Shown: positions 34,485 through 43,709, counted from the first letter of the stretch. The stretch is DNA of 49,403 bases from an uncultured Verrucomicrobiota bacterium (GCA_903876795.1 CAIRBK010000095.1:1-49403); one strand, 5' to 3'. Translations and numbers: made by a program. Notes: generated by a model from the letters alone, not told the origin.

Positions 34485-35771
34485 ATGAGCATGCAGAAAA
34501 AAGTCCTGGCTGTGGTCATGGGTGGCGGTCGCGGCACCCGCCTCTATCCTTTGACAATGGAACGGTGCAAACCGGCGGTCCCGCTCGCGGGAAAATATCG
34601 TCTGGTCGATATTCCGATCAGCAACTGCATCAACTCCGACATCAACCGCATTTTTCTGCTCACGCAGTTTCACACCGCCTCGCTGCACCGGCACACTCAG
34701 AGCACGTATAACTTCGACCCGTTCGGCGGAGGTTTCGTGGACATCCTTTCCGCCGAGCAGACCGAGAAAAACACCAACTGGTATCAAGGCACCGCCGACG
34801 CCGTCCGCCGCAATCTGCAGCATTTCCGCAGCTTCCCGCACGATCTCGTGCTGATCCTTTCCGGCGACCAGCTCTACCGGATGGATTTCCGGAAGATCGT
34901 GGCCGATCACATCGCCAGCAAGGCCGACGTGAGCATCGCGGCCATCCCTTTCCCCGTCTCCAAGGTCGAGGGCCTTGGTCTCATGCAGGTGAACGACGAC
35001 CTGTCGATCAACCGCTTTGTCGAGAAGCCGAAGGATCCCGCCGTGATCCAGAGCCTCACCCTCAGCCCGAAGCTCGAGGCGACTCTGCACTCAAGCTCCG
35101 GCGAGAAGCACTGCCTGGCATCCATGGGCATCTATGTCTTCAACCGTCAGGTGCTGGCGGACGCGCTCGACAACAACATGACCGATTTCGGCAAGGAGGT
35201 CATCCCCAGCCTGCTCGGGAAGAAGCGTCTGTTCGCCCACATTTTCGAGGGTTACTGGGAGGACATCGGCACGGTGAAGGCCTTTTTCGACACCAATCTG
35301 GCGCTTTCCGACCCGCTGCCCCCTTTCAACTTTTTCGACCCGACCGCGCCGATTTACACGCAGGACCGCTACCTGCCGGCCTCCAAGCTGAACAAGTGTT
35401 CCATCGACCATGCGGTCATCGGCGACGGATCCATCATCACGGACTGCGCGCTCAAGCGCTGCGTGCTGGGCATCCGCTCGTTTGTCGGCGAGGGCTCGAA
35501 ACTCACGGAGGTCGTGATGATGGGCGCGGACTATTACGAGACGCCAGAGCAGCAGGAGGCCAACAAGGCCAGGGGCATTCTGAACATCGGAGTCGGCCGC
35601 AACTGCGAGATCGAACACACGATCATCGATAAAAACGCCCGCATCGGTGACAACGTGAAGCTCTCCGCCAAGGGCAAGGCCGACGGCGACTACCCCAACG
35701 GGCTTATCATCCGGGACGGCGTGTTGGTCGTGCCCAAGGGCGCGGTCATTCCCAGCGGCGTCGTGCTGTAA
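34485..35771 (+). CDS. glgC: glucose-1-phosphate adenylyltransferase
   Basis: Makes ADP-glucose for glycogen synthesis. The 428-aa protein has the nucleotidyltransferase start VLAVVMGGGRGTRLYPLTMERCKPAVPLAGKYRLVDIPISNCINS (7-51), SGDQLYRMDF, FVEKPKDP, the EDIGTVKAFFDTN segment and a C-terminal left-handed beta-helix of hexapeptide-like repeats (GDGSIITDCALKRCVLGIRSFVGEGSKL). The length fits the bacterial/plant type. Single-gene unit: divergent from glmS, with a strong terminator after it. Confidence 0.96.
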   Translation: MSMQKKVLAVVMGGGRGTRLYPLTMERCKPAVPLAGKYRLVDIPISNCINSDINRIFLLTQFHTASLHRHTQSTYNFDPFGGGFVDILSAEQTEKNTNWYQGTADAVRRNLQHFRSFPHDLVLILSGDQLYRMDFRKIVADHIASKADVSIAAIPFPVSKVEGLGLMQVNDDLSINRFVEKPKDPAVIQSLTLSPKLEATLHSSSGEKHCLASMGIYVFNRQVLADALDNNMTDFGKEVIPSLLGKKRLFAHIFEGYWEDIGTVKAFFDTNLALSDPLPPFNFFDPTAPIYTQDRYLPASKLNKCSIDHAVIGDGSIITDCALKRCVLGIRSFVGEGSKLTEVVMMGADYYETPEQQEANKARGILNIGVGRNCEIEHTIIDKNARIGDNVKLSAKGKADGDYPNGLIIRDGVLVVPKGAVIPSGVVL

Positions 35772-35790
35772 CCCGGCTCCGTTTAAAACG

Positions 35791-35830
35791 AAAAAGGCGC
35801 GACCCCCACCCGGGGGCCGCGCCTTTTTTT
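35791..35830. terminator. bidirectional intrinsic terminator between glgC and ychF
   Basis: AAAAAGGCGCG, a CCCCC/GGGGG stem and CGCGCCTTTTTTT form a long hairpin with A and T tracts, able to stop both the plus-strand glgC and the convergent minus-strand ychF. Confidence 0.93.
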
Positions 35831-35869
35831 GCGCGCATACCAGAACAGGACGGTTGGCCGTCGCGTGGT

Positions 35870-36973
35870 TCAGTTGTTGAAACGGAACAGAGCGACGTCG
35901 CCGTCCTGAAAGACATATTCCTTACCTTCGAGGCGGTATTTGCCGGCCTCACGCGCCCCGGCCGTGCTGCCCAGGCGGGTAAGATCGTCGTAGGAGACGA
36001 TCTCGGCCTTGATGAAACCCTTCTCGAAATCGGTGTGGATCACACCGGCGGCCTGCGGGGCTTTCCAGCCCTTCTTGATCGTCCAGCAGCGCACTTCCTT
36101 TTCGCCGGCGGTGAAGTAGGTCTGCAAGCCCAGCAGGTCGTAGGTCGCCTTGATCAGTTGGGACACGCCCGAGTCGGTCACGCCGAGGTCCTTGAGGAAC
36201 TCCTTGGCTTCCTCCGGGGAGAGATCGATCAACTCCGCTTCGATGCGGGCGCTGATCGGCACATAGGCGGCGTCGTGGTGGGTCTTCACGAACTCGGCGA
36301 CCTTCTTTACGTAAGGATTTTCCTCGGCGGTCGCGAGGTCGCTCTCGGCGACGTTGCAGGCGTAAAGGACGGGCTTCGCGCTGAGCAGATGGAAGAGTTG
36401 CAGGAGCTTCTTCTCGTCGTCGTTCGCCGCCAGGATGTTGGCGGGTTTGCCGGCGTTGAGGTGGGGGACGAGACGCTCCAGCAGGGAGAACTCCGCGATG
36501 GCGTCCTTGTCGCCGGCCTTGGCGAGCTTCTGGGTTTTGTTGAGGCGTTTTTCGACGGCGTCGAGGTCGGCCAGCACGAGTTCGGTGGTGATCACCTCGA
36601 TGTCGCGCACCGGATCGACGGCGCCCATCGTGTGGATGATGTCGTCGTCAACGAAGCAGCGCACGACGTGTACGATGGCGTCGGTCTCGCGGATATTGGC
36701 GAGGAACTGGTTGCCCAGGCCCTCGCCCTTGCTGGCGCCGGCGACAAGGCCGGCGATGTCCACGAACTCGATCGCGGCGGGCACGACCACATTGGTCTTG
36801 GCGATGCCTTTCAGGACGTAGGCGCGCTCTTCGGGCACCACGACGACACCCACGTTGGGGTCGATCGTGCAAAACGGGTAGTTGGCCGCTTCCGCCTTGC
36901 GGGAGCGGGTGAGGGCGTTGAAGAGGGTGGACTTGCCTACGTTGGGCAGGCCGACGATGCCAGCTTTGAGCAT
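35870..36973 (-). CDS. ychF: redox-regulated ATPase/GTPase YchF
   Basis: Universally conserved OBG-family NTPase associated with the ribosome and stress response. From ATG 36973 the protein is 367 residues: GLPNVGKSTLFNALT (P-loop, 8-22), FVDIAGLVAGASKGEGLGNQFL (G3 region), an internal coiled-coil insertion, YACNVAESD in place of NKxD, and the C-terminal TGS domain with FTAGEKEVRCWTI and GVIHTDFEKGFIKAEI. Starts farther upstream add only a proline-rich leader. Divergent from rpsP. Confidence 0.95.
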   Translation of the reverse strand: MLKAGIVGLPNVGKSTLFNALTRSRKAEAANYPFCTIDPNVGVVVVPEERAYVLKGIAKTNVVVPAAIEFVDIAGLVAGASKGEGLGNQFLANIRETDAIVHVVRCFVDDDIIHTMGAVDPVRDIEVITTELVLADLDAVEKRLNKTQKLAKAGDKDAIAEFSLLERLVPHLNAGKPANILAANDDEKKLLQLFHLLSAKPVLYACNVAESDLATAEENPYVKKVAEFVKTHHDAAYVPISARIEAELIDLSPEEAKEFLKDLGVTDSGVSQLIKATYDLLGLQTYFTAGEKEVRCWTIKKGWKAPQAAGVIHTDFEKGFIKAEIVSYDDLTRLGSTAGAREAGKYRLEGKEYVFQDGDVALFRFNN

Positions 36974-37056
36974 AAGGGGGCGCACGTTCGGACCGAGCGC
37001 CGGACTGGTCAAGGTCCGTCTTTCTTTGTTCCGAGATTATCGCATGAAATGGCTGC

Positions 37057-37085
37057 TTGACATCGCTTGGCGCGTTCGGTGGATT
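37057..37085 (+). promoter_or_regulatory. candidate promoter of the rpsP-trmD-rplS operon
   Basis: A perfect -35 hexamer TTGACA (37057-37062), 17 bp, then TGGATT (37080-37085), which matches TATAAT at only three of six positions. The start of transcription would fall about 38 bp before the rpsP ATG. Inference from motif and position. Confidence 0.4.
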
Positions 37086-37129
37086 CCACGGCTTTTCAAC
37101 TCAAGCAACCTGTCCGTCACATCTCTCTC

Positions 37130-37384
37130 ATGGCCCTCAAAATCCGCCTCTCCCGCATCGGCTCCACGCACAACCCGATCTATCACGTGGTCGTCGCCGA
37201 AGCCCGTTCGCGTCGTGATGGCGCTGCCGTCGAAGTCCTCGGCACGCACAACCCCCGTTCCAAGAACGACTCCCTGAAGCTCAATGTCGAGCGTGCCGAC
37301 TACTGGATCAGCAAAGGCGCCACCCCCACGGACACCGCCTTGTCGCTCATCAAGAAGGCCAAGAAGGCCGCCGTCACCGCCTAA
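37130..37384 (+). CDS. rpsP: 30S ribosomal protein S16
   Basis: An 84-aa ribosomal protein starting MALKIRLSRIGSTHNPIYHVVVAEARSRRDG, the S16 family opening, with KLNVERADYWISKGATPTDTALSLIKKA later. Length typical. ATG 37130 chosen over an earlier in-frame start because the family begins there; no clear Shine-Dalgarno precedes it. First gene of the ribosomal/tRNA-modification group. Confidence 0.97.
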   Translation: MALKIRLSRIGSTHNPIYHVVVAEARSRRDGAAVEVLGTHNPRSKNDSLKLNVERADYWISKGATPTDTALSLIKKAKKAAVTA

Positions 37385-37405
37385 GTTTTCGGCATAACCG
37401 CCCCC

Positions 37406-37440
37406 AAATCGCCCGGCCTTGCGGCTCGGGCGATTTTTTT
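37406..37440 (+). terminator. intrinsic terminator or attenuator between rpsP and trmD
   Basis: Ten-base stem AAATCGCCCG against CGGGCGATTT with an 11-nt loop, followed by further T. It sits in the 74-bp gap inside what is usually one operon and would lower trmD-rplS transcription relative to rpsP unless read through. Confidence 0.9.
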
Positions 37441-37458
37441 TGCCGCCACTTTCAACCC

Positions 37459-38133
37459 ATGCCGCTGCACATCGATGTCCTGACGCTGTTCCCGCGGATG
37501 CTCGACGGCTTTTTGGCCGAGAGCATTCTGGGCAAGGGGATCGAGGGCGGGTTGTTGACCGTCAAGGTCCACGACGTGCGCGATTGGGCGACCAGCAAAC
37601 ACAAGAATGCCGATGATCGGCCGTTCGGTGGTGGTGCCGGCATGCTCATGAAGCCCGAACCGGTTTTCGCAGCCATCGAGCAATTGCAGACTCCGGGTTG
37701 CCGCCGGATTTATCTCACGCCCGACGGCGTGCCGTATTCGCAAAAACTGGCCGGGGAGTTGGCCAAGGAAACCCATCTGATCCTTCTGAGCGGGCACTAC
37801 GAGGGGATCGATCAACGCATCCGCGACAAGATCATCGACCAGGAGATCAGCATCGGCGACTATGTGCTCACCAATGGCACGCTGCCGGCCGCCGTGGTCA
37901 TCGACGCATTGGCGCGCTTGATTCCCGGTGTGCTCGGGGAAGAAAAGTCATTGACGCACGAATCCTTCACCGGCAAGTTGCTCGACTTTCCTCAATACAC
38001 GCGTCCCGCCGAATTCTGCGGCATGTCCGTGCCGGATGTCCTCCTCTCCGGCGACCATGCCAAGATCGAAGAGTGGCGAAACGCCCGTCGTATCGAGAAA
38101 ACCCGCCAAGTCCGACCCGATTTACTCAAATAA
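37459..38133 (+). CDS. trmD: tRNA (guanine-N1)-methyltransferase
   Basis: Methylates G37 of tRNAs to hold the reading frame. The 224-aa SPOUT protein has [15 protein letters not shown] at the start, [30 protein letters not shown] and [31 protein letters not shown] (SAM-binding knot region). Length is slightly under the usual 240-250. Follows rpsP directly without the usual rimM; rplS follows after 17 bp. Confidence 0.96.
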   Translation: MPLHIDVLTLFPRMLDGFLAESILGKGIEGGLLTVKVHDVRDWATSKHKNADDRPFGGGAGMLMKPEPVFAAIEQLQTPGCRRIYLTPDGVPYSQKLAGELAKETHLILLSGHYEGIDQRIRDKIIDQEISIGDYVLTNGTLPAAVVIDALARLIPGVLGEEKSLTHESFTGKLLDFPQYTRPAEFCGMSVPDVLLSGDHAKIEEWRNARRIEKTRQVRPDLLK

Positions 38134-38150
38134 CCCAACCTTCAACCGTC

Positions 38151-38519
38151 ATGAGCAACCCGATCATCAAAGAAATCACCGCCAGCCAGGTCAAAAAAGA
38201 CCTCCCTCCCTTCAAGGTCGGCGACGGCGTCCGCGTGCACACCAAGGTGCGCGAGGGTGACAAAGAGCGCATCCAGATTTTCTCCGGCATCGTCATCGCC
38301 ATCAAGGGCAGCGGCATCCACGAGACCTTCACCGTCCGCCGTATCAGCTACGGCGAGGGCGTCGAGCGCGTGTTCCCGACCAGCTCGCCCAACATCGACA
38401 AGATCGAGATCGAGCAGACCTCCGAGCCGATGCGCGCCCGTCTCTATTATCTCCGCGATCGTCTCGGCAAGGCCGCCGTCGCCGTCAAGGCCGAGAAGCG
38501 CGAAGCCGCCGCCAAGTAA
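38151..38519 (+). CDS. rplS: 50S ribosomal protein L19
   Basis: A 122-aa ribosomal protein: [58 protein letters not shown] is the L19 core, followed by [11 protein letters not shown] and [15 protein letters not shown] with a basic/alanine tail. Length typical. ATG 38151 lies 17 bp after trmD. A terminator follows 23 bp after the stop. Confidence 0.97.
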   Translation: MSNPIIKEITASQVKKDLPPFKVGDGVRVHTKVREGDKERIQIFSGIVIAIKGSGIHETFTVRRISYGEGVERVFPTSSPNIDKIEIEQTSEPMRARLYYLRDRLGKAAVAVKAEKREAAAK

Positions 38520-38542
38520 ACCATCCGGTTCCACGCATGAGC

Positions 38543-38570
38543 AAAGCGAGTCCATCCGACTCGCTTTTTT
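38543..38570 (+). terminator. intrinsic terminator after rplS
   Basis: AAAGCGAGT-CCATCC-GACTCGCTTTTTT: nine-base stem with a six-base loop and a T tract. Confidence 0.93.
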
Positions 38571-38648
38571 CATGCCCTTTGGGCTTCCCCGTTTGCGATA
38601 GAATCTTTAATTCCAACCCCTTCGTCTCAGAAAAGGCTCCTTTTTATC

Positions 38649-40634
38649 ATGCCACTCCAAACTCATATCCTCGCCCTCGCTGCCAACCAGGCCCGCGGCC
38701 TCGCCATCGACGCCGTGCACAAGTGCTCCTCCGGCCATCTCGGTCTCCCGCTCGGCGCCGCCGAGATCGGTGCCGTTCTCTTTGGCAGCGCGCTTTCCTA
38801 CAACCCCGATGCCCCTCGCTGGATCAATCGCGACCGTTTTGTTCTCTCCGCCGGCCACGGTTCGATGTTCATCTATTCCTGGCTTCACTTGAGCGGTTAC
38901 GACCTCTCCCTCGACGAGGTGAAGAACTTCCGCGCCCTTCACAGCAAGACCCCCGGCCATCCCGAGTTCCACGAGACTCCGGGTGTCGAGTGTACCACCG
39001 GCCCCCTCGGACAGGGCGTCGCCAACGCCACCGGCCTGGCCCTCTCCCTGCAAGCCGCCGCCGCCCGTTTCAACACCGCCGAGCACACCCTCTTTGACAG
39101 CCATGTGATCGCCCTCGCCGGCGACGGCTGCCTGCAGGAGGGCGTCGCCCTCGAAGCCATCGCCTTCGCCGCCCACCAGAAGCTCGACAACCTGATCCTC
39201 ATCTACGACTCCAACGACGTCACCCTCGACGCCATGGCCAACAAGTCGCAGAGCGGCGACGACATCAAGCGCTTCAAGGCCCTCGGCTGGGACGTCCAGC
39301 AGATCGACGGACACGACTTGGTCGCCGTCGCCAAGGCCGTCGCCAAGGCCAAGAAAGCCACCGGCAAGCCCCAGCTCATCATCGCCAAGACGATCATCGC
39401 CAAGGGCATTCCCGAGGTCGCCGGTTCCTCCAAGGGCCACGGCGAAGGCGGCGCCAAGTTCTCCGAAGCCGCCCGCGCCGGCCTCGGTCTCCCCGCCGAC
39501 CAGCACTTCTTTGTGAGCGACGACGTCCGCGCCTATTTCGCCGGCCACAAGAAGAAGCTCGTCCGCGCCTACAAGAAGTGGGGCAAGACCTACGAGGCCT
39601 GGAAGGCCGCCAACCCCGATAAGGCCGCCCTCCTCTCCAGCCGCAACGACGCCCCCGTCGCCGCCAAGTTGCTTGAGAAGACCCCGCTCTTCCCGGCCGA
39701 CGCCAAGCTCGCCACCCGCGCCGCCGGCCAGCAGGTGCTCCAGGCCGTCGCCGCCGAACTCCCGCTGCTCATCGGCGGCAGCGCCGACCTCTACGGCTCC
39801 ACGCTCAACTACATCGCCTCGGATAAGGACTTCGACGAGACCAACCGCGCCGGCCGCAACATCCGCTTCGGCATCCGCGAGCACGCCATGGCCGCCATCG
39901 CCAACGGCGTCGCCTACGACGGCATCTTCCGTCCTTCCGTCGCCACGTTCCTGGTGTTCGCCGACTACTCCCGCCCGGCCATGCGCCTCGCCGCGCTGGC
40001 CAAGCTCCCGGTCATCTACATCTACACCCACGACTCCGTCGGCGTCGGCGAAGACGGCCCGACCCACCAGCCCGTCGAGACGGTCTCCGGCCTGCGCGTG
40101 ATCCCCGGCTTCGACGTGATCCGCCCCGGCGACCCGGAGGAAACCGCCGGCGCCTACGCCGCCGCCCTCGAACGCGTGGACGGCCCCACGCTGCTCGCCC
40201 TCAGCCGCCAGGCGATCCCGCTGCTCAACGACATCCCCGCCGCCACCCGCCGCGAAGGCGTGGCCAAGGGCGCCTACATCGCCGTCATGGAAACGGCCGA
40301 ACTCACCCACATCCTGCTGGCGAGCGGCAGCGAGCTCCAATACGCGGTCAACGCCTCCAAGATCCTCGGCGCCGGCGTGCGCGTCGTCTCGGTGCCCTGT
40401 TTCGAGCGGTTCAACCGCCAGCCGGCCGAGTATCGCGAGAGCGTGCTGCCGAAGTCGGTGCGCAAGCGTGTCGCCATCGAGGCGGGCGTGACCAGCCTGT
40501 GGTATCAATACGTGGGCCTCGACGGCAAGGTGGTCGGCATCGACCGCTTCGGCATGAGCGCCCCCGGCGCGACCGTCTTCAAAGAGCTCGGCATCACCAC
40601 CGAGGCCGTGGTCAAGGCCGCCCAGTCGCTGTAA
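38649..40634 (+). CDS. tkt: transketolase
   Basis: Thiamine-diphosphate enzyme that moves two-carbon units in the pentose phosphate pathway. The 661-aa protein has the N-terminal ThDP domain with [55 protein letters not shown] and the ThDP motif GDGCLQEG...DSND. The pyrimidine domain has [19 protein letters not shown] and [16 protein letters not shown], then a C-terminal domain. Codon use is strongly biased to C-ending codons, as expected of a highly expressed gene. Stands alone between the rplS terminator and a repeat island. Confidence 0.96.
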   Translation: MPLQTHILALAANQARGLAIDAVHKCSSGHLGLPLGAAEIGAVLFGSALSYNPDAPRWINRDRFVLSAGHGSMFIYSWLHLSGYDLSLDEVKNFRALHSKTPGHPEFHETPGVECTTGPLGQGVANATGLALSLQAAAARFNTAEHTLFDSHVIALAGDGCLQEGVALEAIAFAAHQKLDNLILIYDSNDVTLDAMANKSQSGDDIKRFKALGWDVQQIDGHDLVAVAKAVAKAKKATGKPQLIIAKTIIAKGIPEVAGSSKGHGEGGAKFSEAARAGLGLPADQHFFVSDDVRAYFAGHKKKLVRAYKKWGKTYEAWKAANPDKAALLSSRNDAPVAAKLLEKTPLFPADAKLATRAAGQQVLQAVAAELPLLIGGSADLYGSTLNYIASDKDFDETNRAGRNIRFGIREHAMAAIANGVAYDGIFRPSVATFLVFADYSRPAMRLAALAKLPVIYIYTHDSVGVGEDGPTHQPVETVSGLRVIPGFDVIRPGDPEETAGAYAAALERVDGPTLLALSRQAIPLLNDIPAATRREGVAKGAYIAVMETAELTHILLASGSELQYAVNASKILGAGVRVVSVPCFERFNRQPAEYRESVLPKSVRKRVAIEAGVTSLWYQYVGLDGKVVGIDRFGMSAPGATVFKELGITTEAVVKAAQSL

Positions 40635-40661
40635 TACCAATCGCGGGATGCTTTTGGACCA

Positions 40662-40832
40662 GGGTGTTTTTCTGAAATCACTCGGGTCGTCGATCTCTGC
40701 GGGTGGGAGGAGCAGCAGGCCGGGCCGGCGTTGTCCTCGACGGCACGCCCCGCCGGGTCGTCTCGGTCTCGGCCTCCTTGGCCGGGACCGCTGCTCCTCT
40801 CACGCCGACCCGATTTTTTTCGGAAACACACC
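40662..40832. repeat. 172-bp-family palindromic repeat, copy 3 (171 bp)
   Basis: Same family as 8675, 14265 and 43820. Terminal repeat GGGTGTTTTTCTGAAAT at the left, complement at the right end; internal hairpin CTCGGCC-TCCTT-GGCCGGG with one T-G pair. It starts 27 bp after the tkt stop and is followed 6 bp later by the second repeat type at 40839. Confidence 0.85.
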
Positions 40833-40838
40833 TTGAAC

Positions 40839-40960
40839 GATCTCCAATCCGAAATCGCTCCGCGATTCCGCTACGATGGGAATCCGTGGCGGAACGGCGG
40901 AGCCGTTTCGTCCGGATAGTGTTAATTCGCGCCACCATTGGCATAAAGACCGCCGCCATC
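40839..40960 (-). repeat. hairpin-rich repeat, copy 1 (inverted relative to 43708-43814)
   Basis: The complement of this stretch matches 43708-43814 strongly over 75 bp (two small hairpins of the form ACGGC-TCC-GCCGT and ATCGC-TCC-GCGAT) and more weakly over the rest to about 40960. With copy 3 of the 172-bp repeat it forms a composite unit that recurs in opposite orientation at 43708-43991. Confidence 0.75.
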
Positions 40961-40972
40961 CTCATCGACGCC

Positions 40973-41000
40973 AAGGCGGGCCCTGCGGGCCCGCCTTTTT
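40973..41000 (+). terminator. intrinsic terminator
   Basis: AAGGCGGGCCC-TGC-GGGCCCGCCTTTTT: eleven-base perfect stem, three-base loop and T tract. It could end tkt transcripts that read through the two repeats. Confidence 0.88.
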
Positions 41001-41086
41001 GGTGAATGCCCCCGGGCCGTCCCTTTCCCGGGGCAACCGCGGATCGGGGGTGGTGGCACGGCGCCTGTAGTTGGTGGGTGGACACG

Positions 41087-41114
41087 AAAAAGCCCGGGCG
41101 AGTTGCCCGGGCTT
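41087..41114 (-). terminator. intrinsic terminator after the sugar kinase gene
   Basis: On the minus strand AAGCCCGGGC-AACTC-GCCCGGGCTTTTT: strong stem with T tract, 45 bp past the kinase stop. Confidence 0.92.
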
Positions 41115-41159
41115 GATGCGATGGCGGACCAGTCCGCCGGCTTTCGGGTTGGGTATCGA

Positions 41160-42254
41160 TCAACGCACCACGCGGGCGCTGCCGCCCTTCATGAGCTTCT
41201 CGACTTCCTTCTGCGTGGCCATGGAGGTGTCGCCGGGGGTGGTCGAGGCAAACGCGCCGTGGGCCGCGCCGTAGTCCACGGCGGCCTGCGGATCGTTCTT
41301 GGAGAGGAAGCCGAACTGGAGGCCCGAGGCGAAGGAATCGCCGCCGCCCACGCGGTCGAGGATCTCCAGGCCGGGATACTTGCGGCTCTCGTGGAACTTG
41401 CCGTCGTGCCAGAGGATCGCGGACCAGTCGTTGACCGTGGCGGTGATGACGTGGCGCAGCGTGGTGGCGGCGACCTTGAAGTTGGGGAATTCCTTCACGG
41501 CGGTCTCGATCATGGTCTTGAAGGCGTCGGTCTCGATGTGGCCGAGCGTTTCCTGGCCCTTGACCTCGAAGCCGAGGGAGGCGGTGAAGTCCTCCTCGTT
41601 GCCGATCATGACATCGACATACTTGGCGATCTCGCGATTGACCTCCTGGGCCTTCTTGAGTCCGCCGATGGTCTTCCACAGGGAGGGGCGGTAGTTGAGG
41701 TCGTAGGAGACGACGGTGCCGTATTTGTTGGCGGCCTTTACGGCCTCGATGGTGAGGGCGGCGGTGGACTCCGAGAGGGCGGCGAAGATGCCGCCGGTGT
41801 GGAACCAGCGCACGCCGAGCTTGCCGAAGATGTAATCCCAGTCGAAGTCGCCGGGCTTGAGCTGCGAGGCGGCGGTGTTGCCGCGGTCGGGCACGCCGAC
41901 GGCGCCGCGGATGCCGAAGCCGCGCTCGGTGAAGTTGAGACCGTTGCGCACGGTGCGGCCGATGCCGTCGTCTTCGCGCCACTTTATGAAATCGGTGGCG
42001 ACGCCACCCTGCATGATGAAGTCCTCGACGAGGTGGCCGACTTCGTTGTCCATGAAGGCGGTGCACACGGCGGTCTTCAGGTTGAAGCATTTGCGCAGAC
42101 CGCGCGAGGTGTTGTATTCGCCGCCGCCTTCCCAGGCGGTGAAGTGGCGGGCGGTGCGCACGCGGCCCTCGCCCGGGTCGAGGCGGAGCATGACTTCGCC
42201 GAGCGAGAGCTGGGCGTATTGGCATTCGGAGGCGGGACGGATTTTAAGGCTCAT
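41160..42254 (-). CDS. PfkB family sugar kinase (2-keto-3-deoxygluconate kinase-like)
   Basis: A 364-aa ribokinase-family kinase. Landmarks: LGEVMLRLDPGEGRVRTARHF at the start, WEGGGEYNTSRGLRKCF, SYDLNYRPSLW, VMIGNEEDF and the catalytic GGGDSFASGL (Asp base) near residue 310. The family phosphorylates sugars such as 2-keto-3-deoxygluconate or fructose; LDP, YNTSRGL and DLNYRPSLW resemble KDG kinases, but the substrate is not certain. Single gene, lying between two inverted composite repeats, with its own terminator. Confidence 0.88.
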   Translation of the reverse strand: MSLKIRPASECQYAQLSLGEVMLRLDPGEGRVRTARHFTAWEGGGEYNTSRGLRKCFNLKTAVCTAFMDNEVGHLVEDFIMQGGVATDFIKWREDDGIGRTVRNGLNFTERGFGIRGAVGVPDRGNTAASQLKPGDFDWDYIFGKLGVRWFHTGGIFAALSESTAALTIEAVKAANKYGTVVSYDLNYRPSLWKTIGGLKKAQEVNREIAKYVDVMIGNEEDFTASLGFEVKGQETLGHIETDAFKTMIETAVKEFPNFKVAATTLRHVITATVNDWSAILWHDGKFHESRKYPGLEILDRVGGGDSFASGLQFGFLSKNDPQAAVDYGAAHGAFASTTPGDTSMATQKEVEKLMKGGSARVVR

Positions 42255-42465
42255 AAGCGTTGGGGATGGTGTGGAAAAAGACGAAAAACGGCTGTCACCT
42301 TAGCGGGGTCGGCCAAAGCGGGGAAAGGGCTAAATGGTTCCATTTCTGGATGAAGCCGATGGCCGTTAGCACGCAGGCGACCCAAACCCACCGCCGCCAA
42401 GGATGCACGCGGCGACATCGGCAAACAGATGCAGACGCTGCGGCCCACCGGAACCGCCATAAGAG

Positions 42466-42879
42466 TCATATCACTTCCCAAGTGAACACCCCCCGGGGAA
42501 GATTGCCGGATAAGGACGCCAACTGGTCCGCTCCGGTGAGAGCCTTGTCCGTCAACGTTGGCTCAGGGGCGGCCGATGTCAGCGCCTTGTCGGCCAATGT
42601 CGAAGGTGAGTCCGGCCAAGACGGCGCCTTGTTTGGCAATGTAGCCACCTTGTTGATCAATGTCGGCGGTCTGTCCGGCAACAAAGATGCCCGGGCCGAA
42701 ATTTTTTTTGCTCTGTCAGCCAACAGCGGCGGCTTGTTTGGCCAATGTTTTACACTGTCCGACATTCTTTTATCCAGTCCTTCAATGTTTTGGCTAGTCT
42801 GGCAATGTTTTGGTTTGTCGGCCAATGTTGGCGGATGAGCCCACCTCGCTTTAGGCGTGAACGTTGGGACAAGGGGCAT
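42466..42879 (-). CDS. possible heptad-repeat protein (TLADKAx repeats)
   Basis: A 137-aa frame from ATG 42879 whose residues fall in sevens: TLADKPK, LLADRAK, LLPDRPP, TLINKVA, TLPNKAP, TLADKAL, TLTDKAL and others more degenerate. It is rich in Leu/Asp/Lys with regular spacing, so a helical or beta-solenoid-like fold is possible. No good Shine-Dalgarno lies before the start. The opposite strand is also open across the same DNA with an LSANVGG-type heptad, so the coding strand, or whether it codes at all, is uncertain. Function unknown. Confidence 0.35.
   Translation of the reverse strand: MPLVPTFTPKARWAHPPTLADKPKHCQTSQNIEGLDKRMSDSVKHWPNKPPLLADRAKKISARASLLPDRPPTLINKVATLPNKAPSWPDSPSTLADKALTSAAPEPTLTDKALTGADQLASLSGNLPRGVFTWEVI
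42543..42836. repeat. degenerate 21-bp tandem repeat, about 14 units
   Basis: The core (C)CTTGTCGGCCAATGTNGNN recurs at 42543, 42585, 42606, 42627, 42648, 42669, 42711, 42732 and 42816, always offset by multiples of 21; units between are degraded. The period equals seven codons, so both strands stay open in one frame. The other part of the 42255-42950 gap (42255-42465 and 42880-42950) has no gene that I can support; 42930-42947 includes AAGAAAGGA, the likely ribosome binding site of the next gene. Confidence 0.8.
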
Positions 42880-42950
42880 GTTCTTTGCTTTATTTAACGC
42901 AGGGGTTACGCGTTTGTGATCCCGCGATCTATAAAAAAGAAAGGATACCC

Positions 42951-43709
42951 ATGCCCGATAAATTGATAGCTCAGCCGGCGGCCACGACAGCCACCGCCGC
43001 GCCCTCGCCTAAAACCACTCGTGGCGTCATCAACAAGTCCTACTTGGACGAAGTCCAGGCCGCCCGCAAAGTCGCGGCGGCCGCAGTGCAAAAAGACCAC
43101 GTCGCCGGTCTGGCCGGCGTCGAGTGCGACCCCGGCTTGGCCCCGGCCATCGTGACGCTGGCCGACGAGATCGACGTCGCGCTGGGCCAGCTCACCGGCA
43201 CCCGCGCCGCCAAGAAAACCGCCACGGTGGAGGAAGCCAGCGCTCGCGGGGCTCTGCTCGCCGTGCTCCAGCCGATCCAGACCGCCGCCAAGCGCACCTT
43301 TGCCGAGGACCAGTCCACCCTCCGCGAGGCCTATGGCATCGGCCGGGGGCTTTCCGGCGAAACCCTCGCCAGCGTGCTCACCCTCGCGCGCGGAGTGCTC
43401 GCCCGCCTCACGCCCGGCGAAGGCGGCAAGCCCCCGGTTGACAAGCTCCCCGGCATCACCGCCGACAAAGGTATCGCCGAGCTCGCCGATGCGATCAGCC
43501 GCTACGGTGCGAAAGACGCCGCCCAAGGCGGGCAAAAAACCGTGGCCGCCGCGACGCTGGAGCAAATCGAGATCGACATCGCCAAACTCGCGGACCTGCG
43601 CCGCCAGGTGCAACTGGCCGCCGACCAGGCCTGGCCCTGGCGCACGCCGGGCGTGGTCACGATCCGCAAAAGTTTCCTCCTCCCGCCGACCCGCCCCCTG
43701 AACGAGTGA
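42951..43709 (+). CDS. hypothetical alanine-rich helical protein
   Basis: A 252-aa protein I do not recognise. From ATG 42951, preceded by an AGAAAGGA ribosome binding site, it starts MPDKLIAQPAATTATAAPSP (a low-complexity linker) followed by mostly helical sequence rich in Ala, Leu, Lys and Glu (SYLDEVQAARKVAAAAVQKD; LADEIDVALGQLTGTRAAKK; ATLEQIEIDIAKLADLRRQV). The C-terminus is different, WPWRTPGVVTIRKSFLLPP, and may form a strand or tail. No signal peptide or membrane helix. It lies directly after the heptad-repeat tract and directly before an inverted composite repeat, so it may be part of a mobile or accessory unit. Confidence 0.65.
   Translation: MPDKLIAQPAATTATAAPSPKTTRGVINKSYLDEVQAARKVAAAAVQKDHVAGLAGVECDPGLAPAIVTLADEIDVALGQLTGTRAAKKTATVEEASARGALLAVLQPIQTAAKRTFAEDQSTLREAYGIGRGLSGETLASVLTLARGVLARLTPGEGGKPPVDKLPGITADKGIAELADAISRYGAKDAAQGGQKTVAAATLEQIEIDIAKLADLRRQVQLAADQAWPWRTPGVVTIRKSFLLPPTRPLNE

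Noticed and set aside
38607-40640. 677-codon minus-strand frame opposite tkt
   Set aside because: Antisense shadow of a strongly codon-biased gene; no motif.
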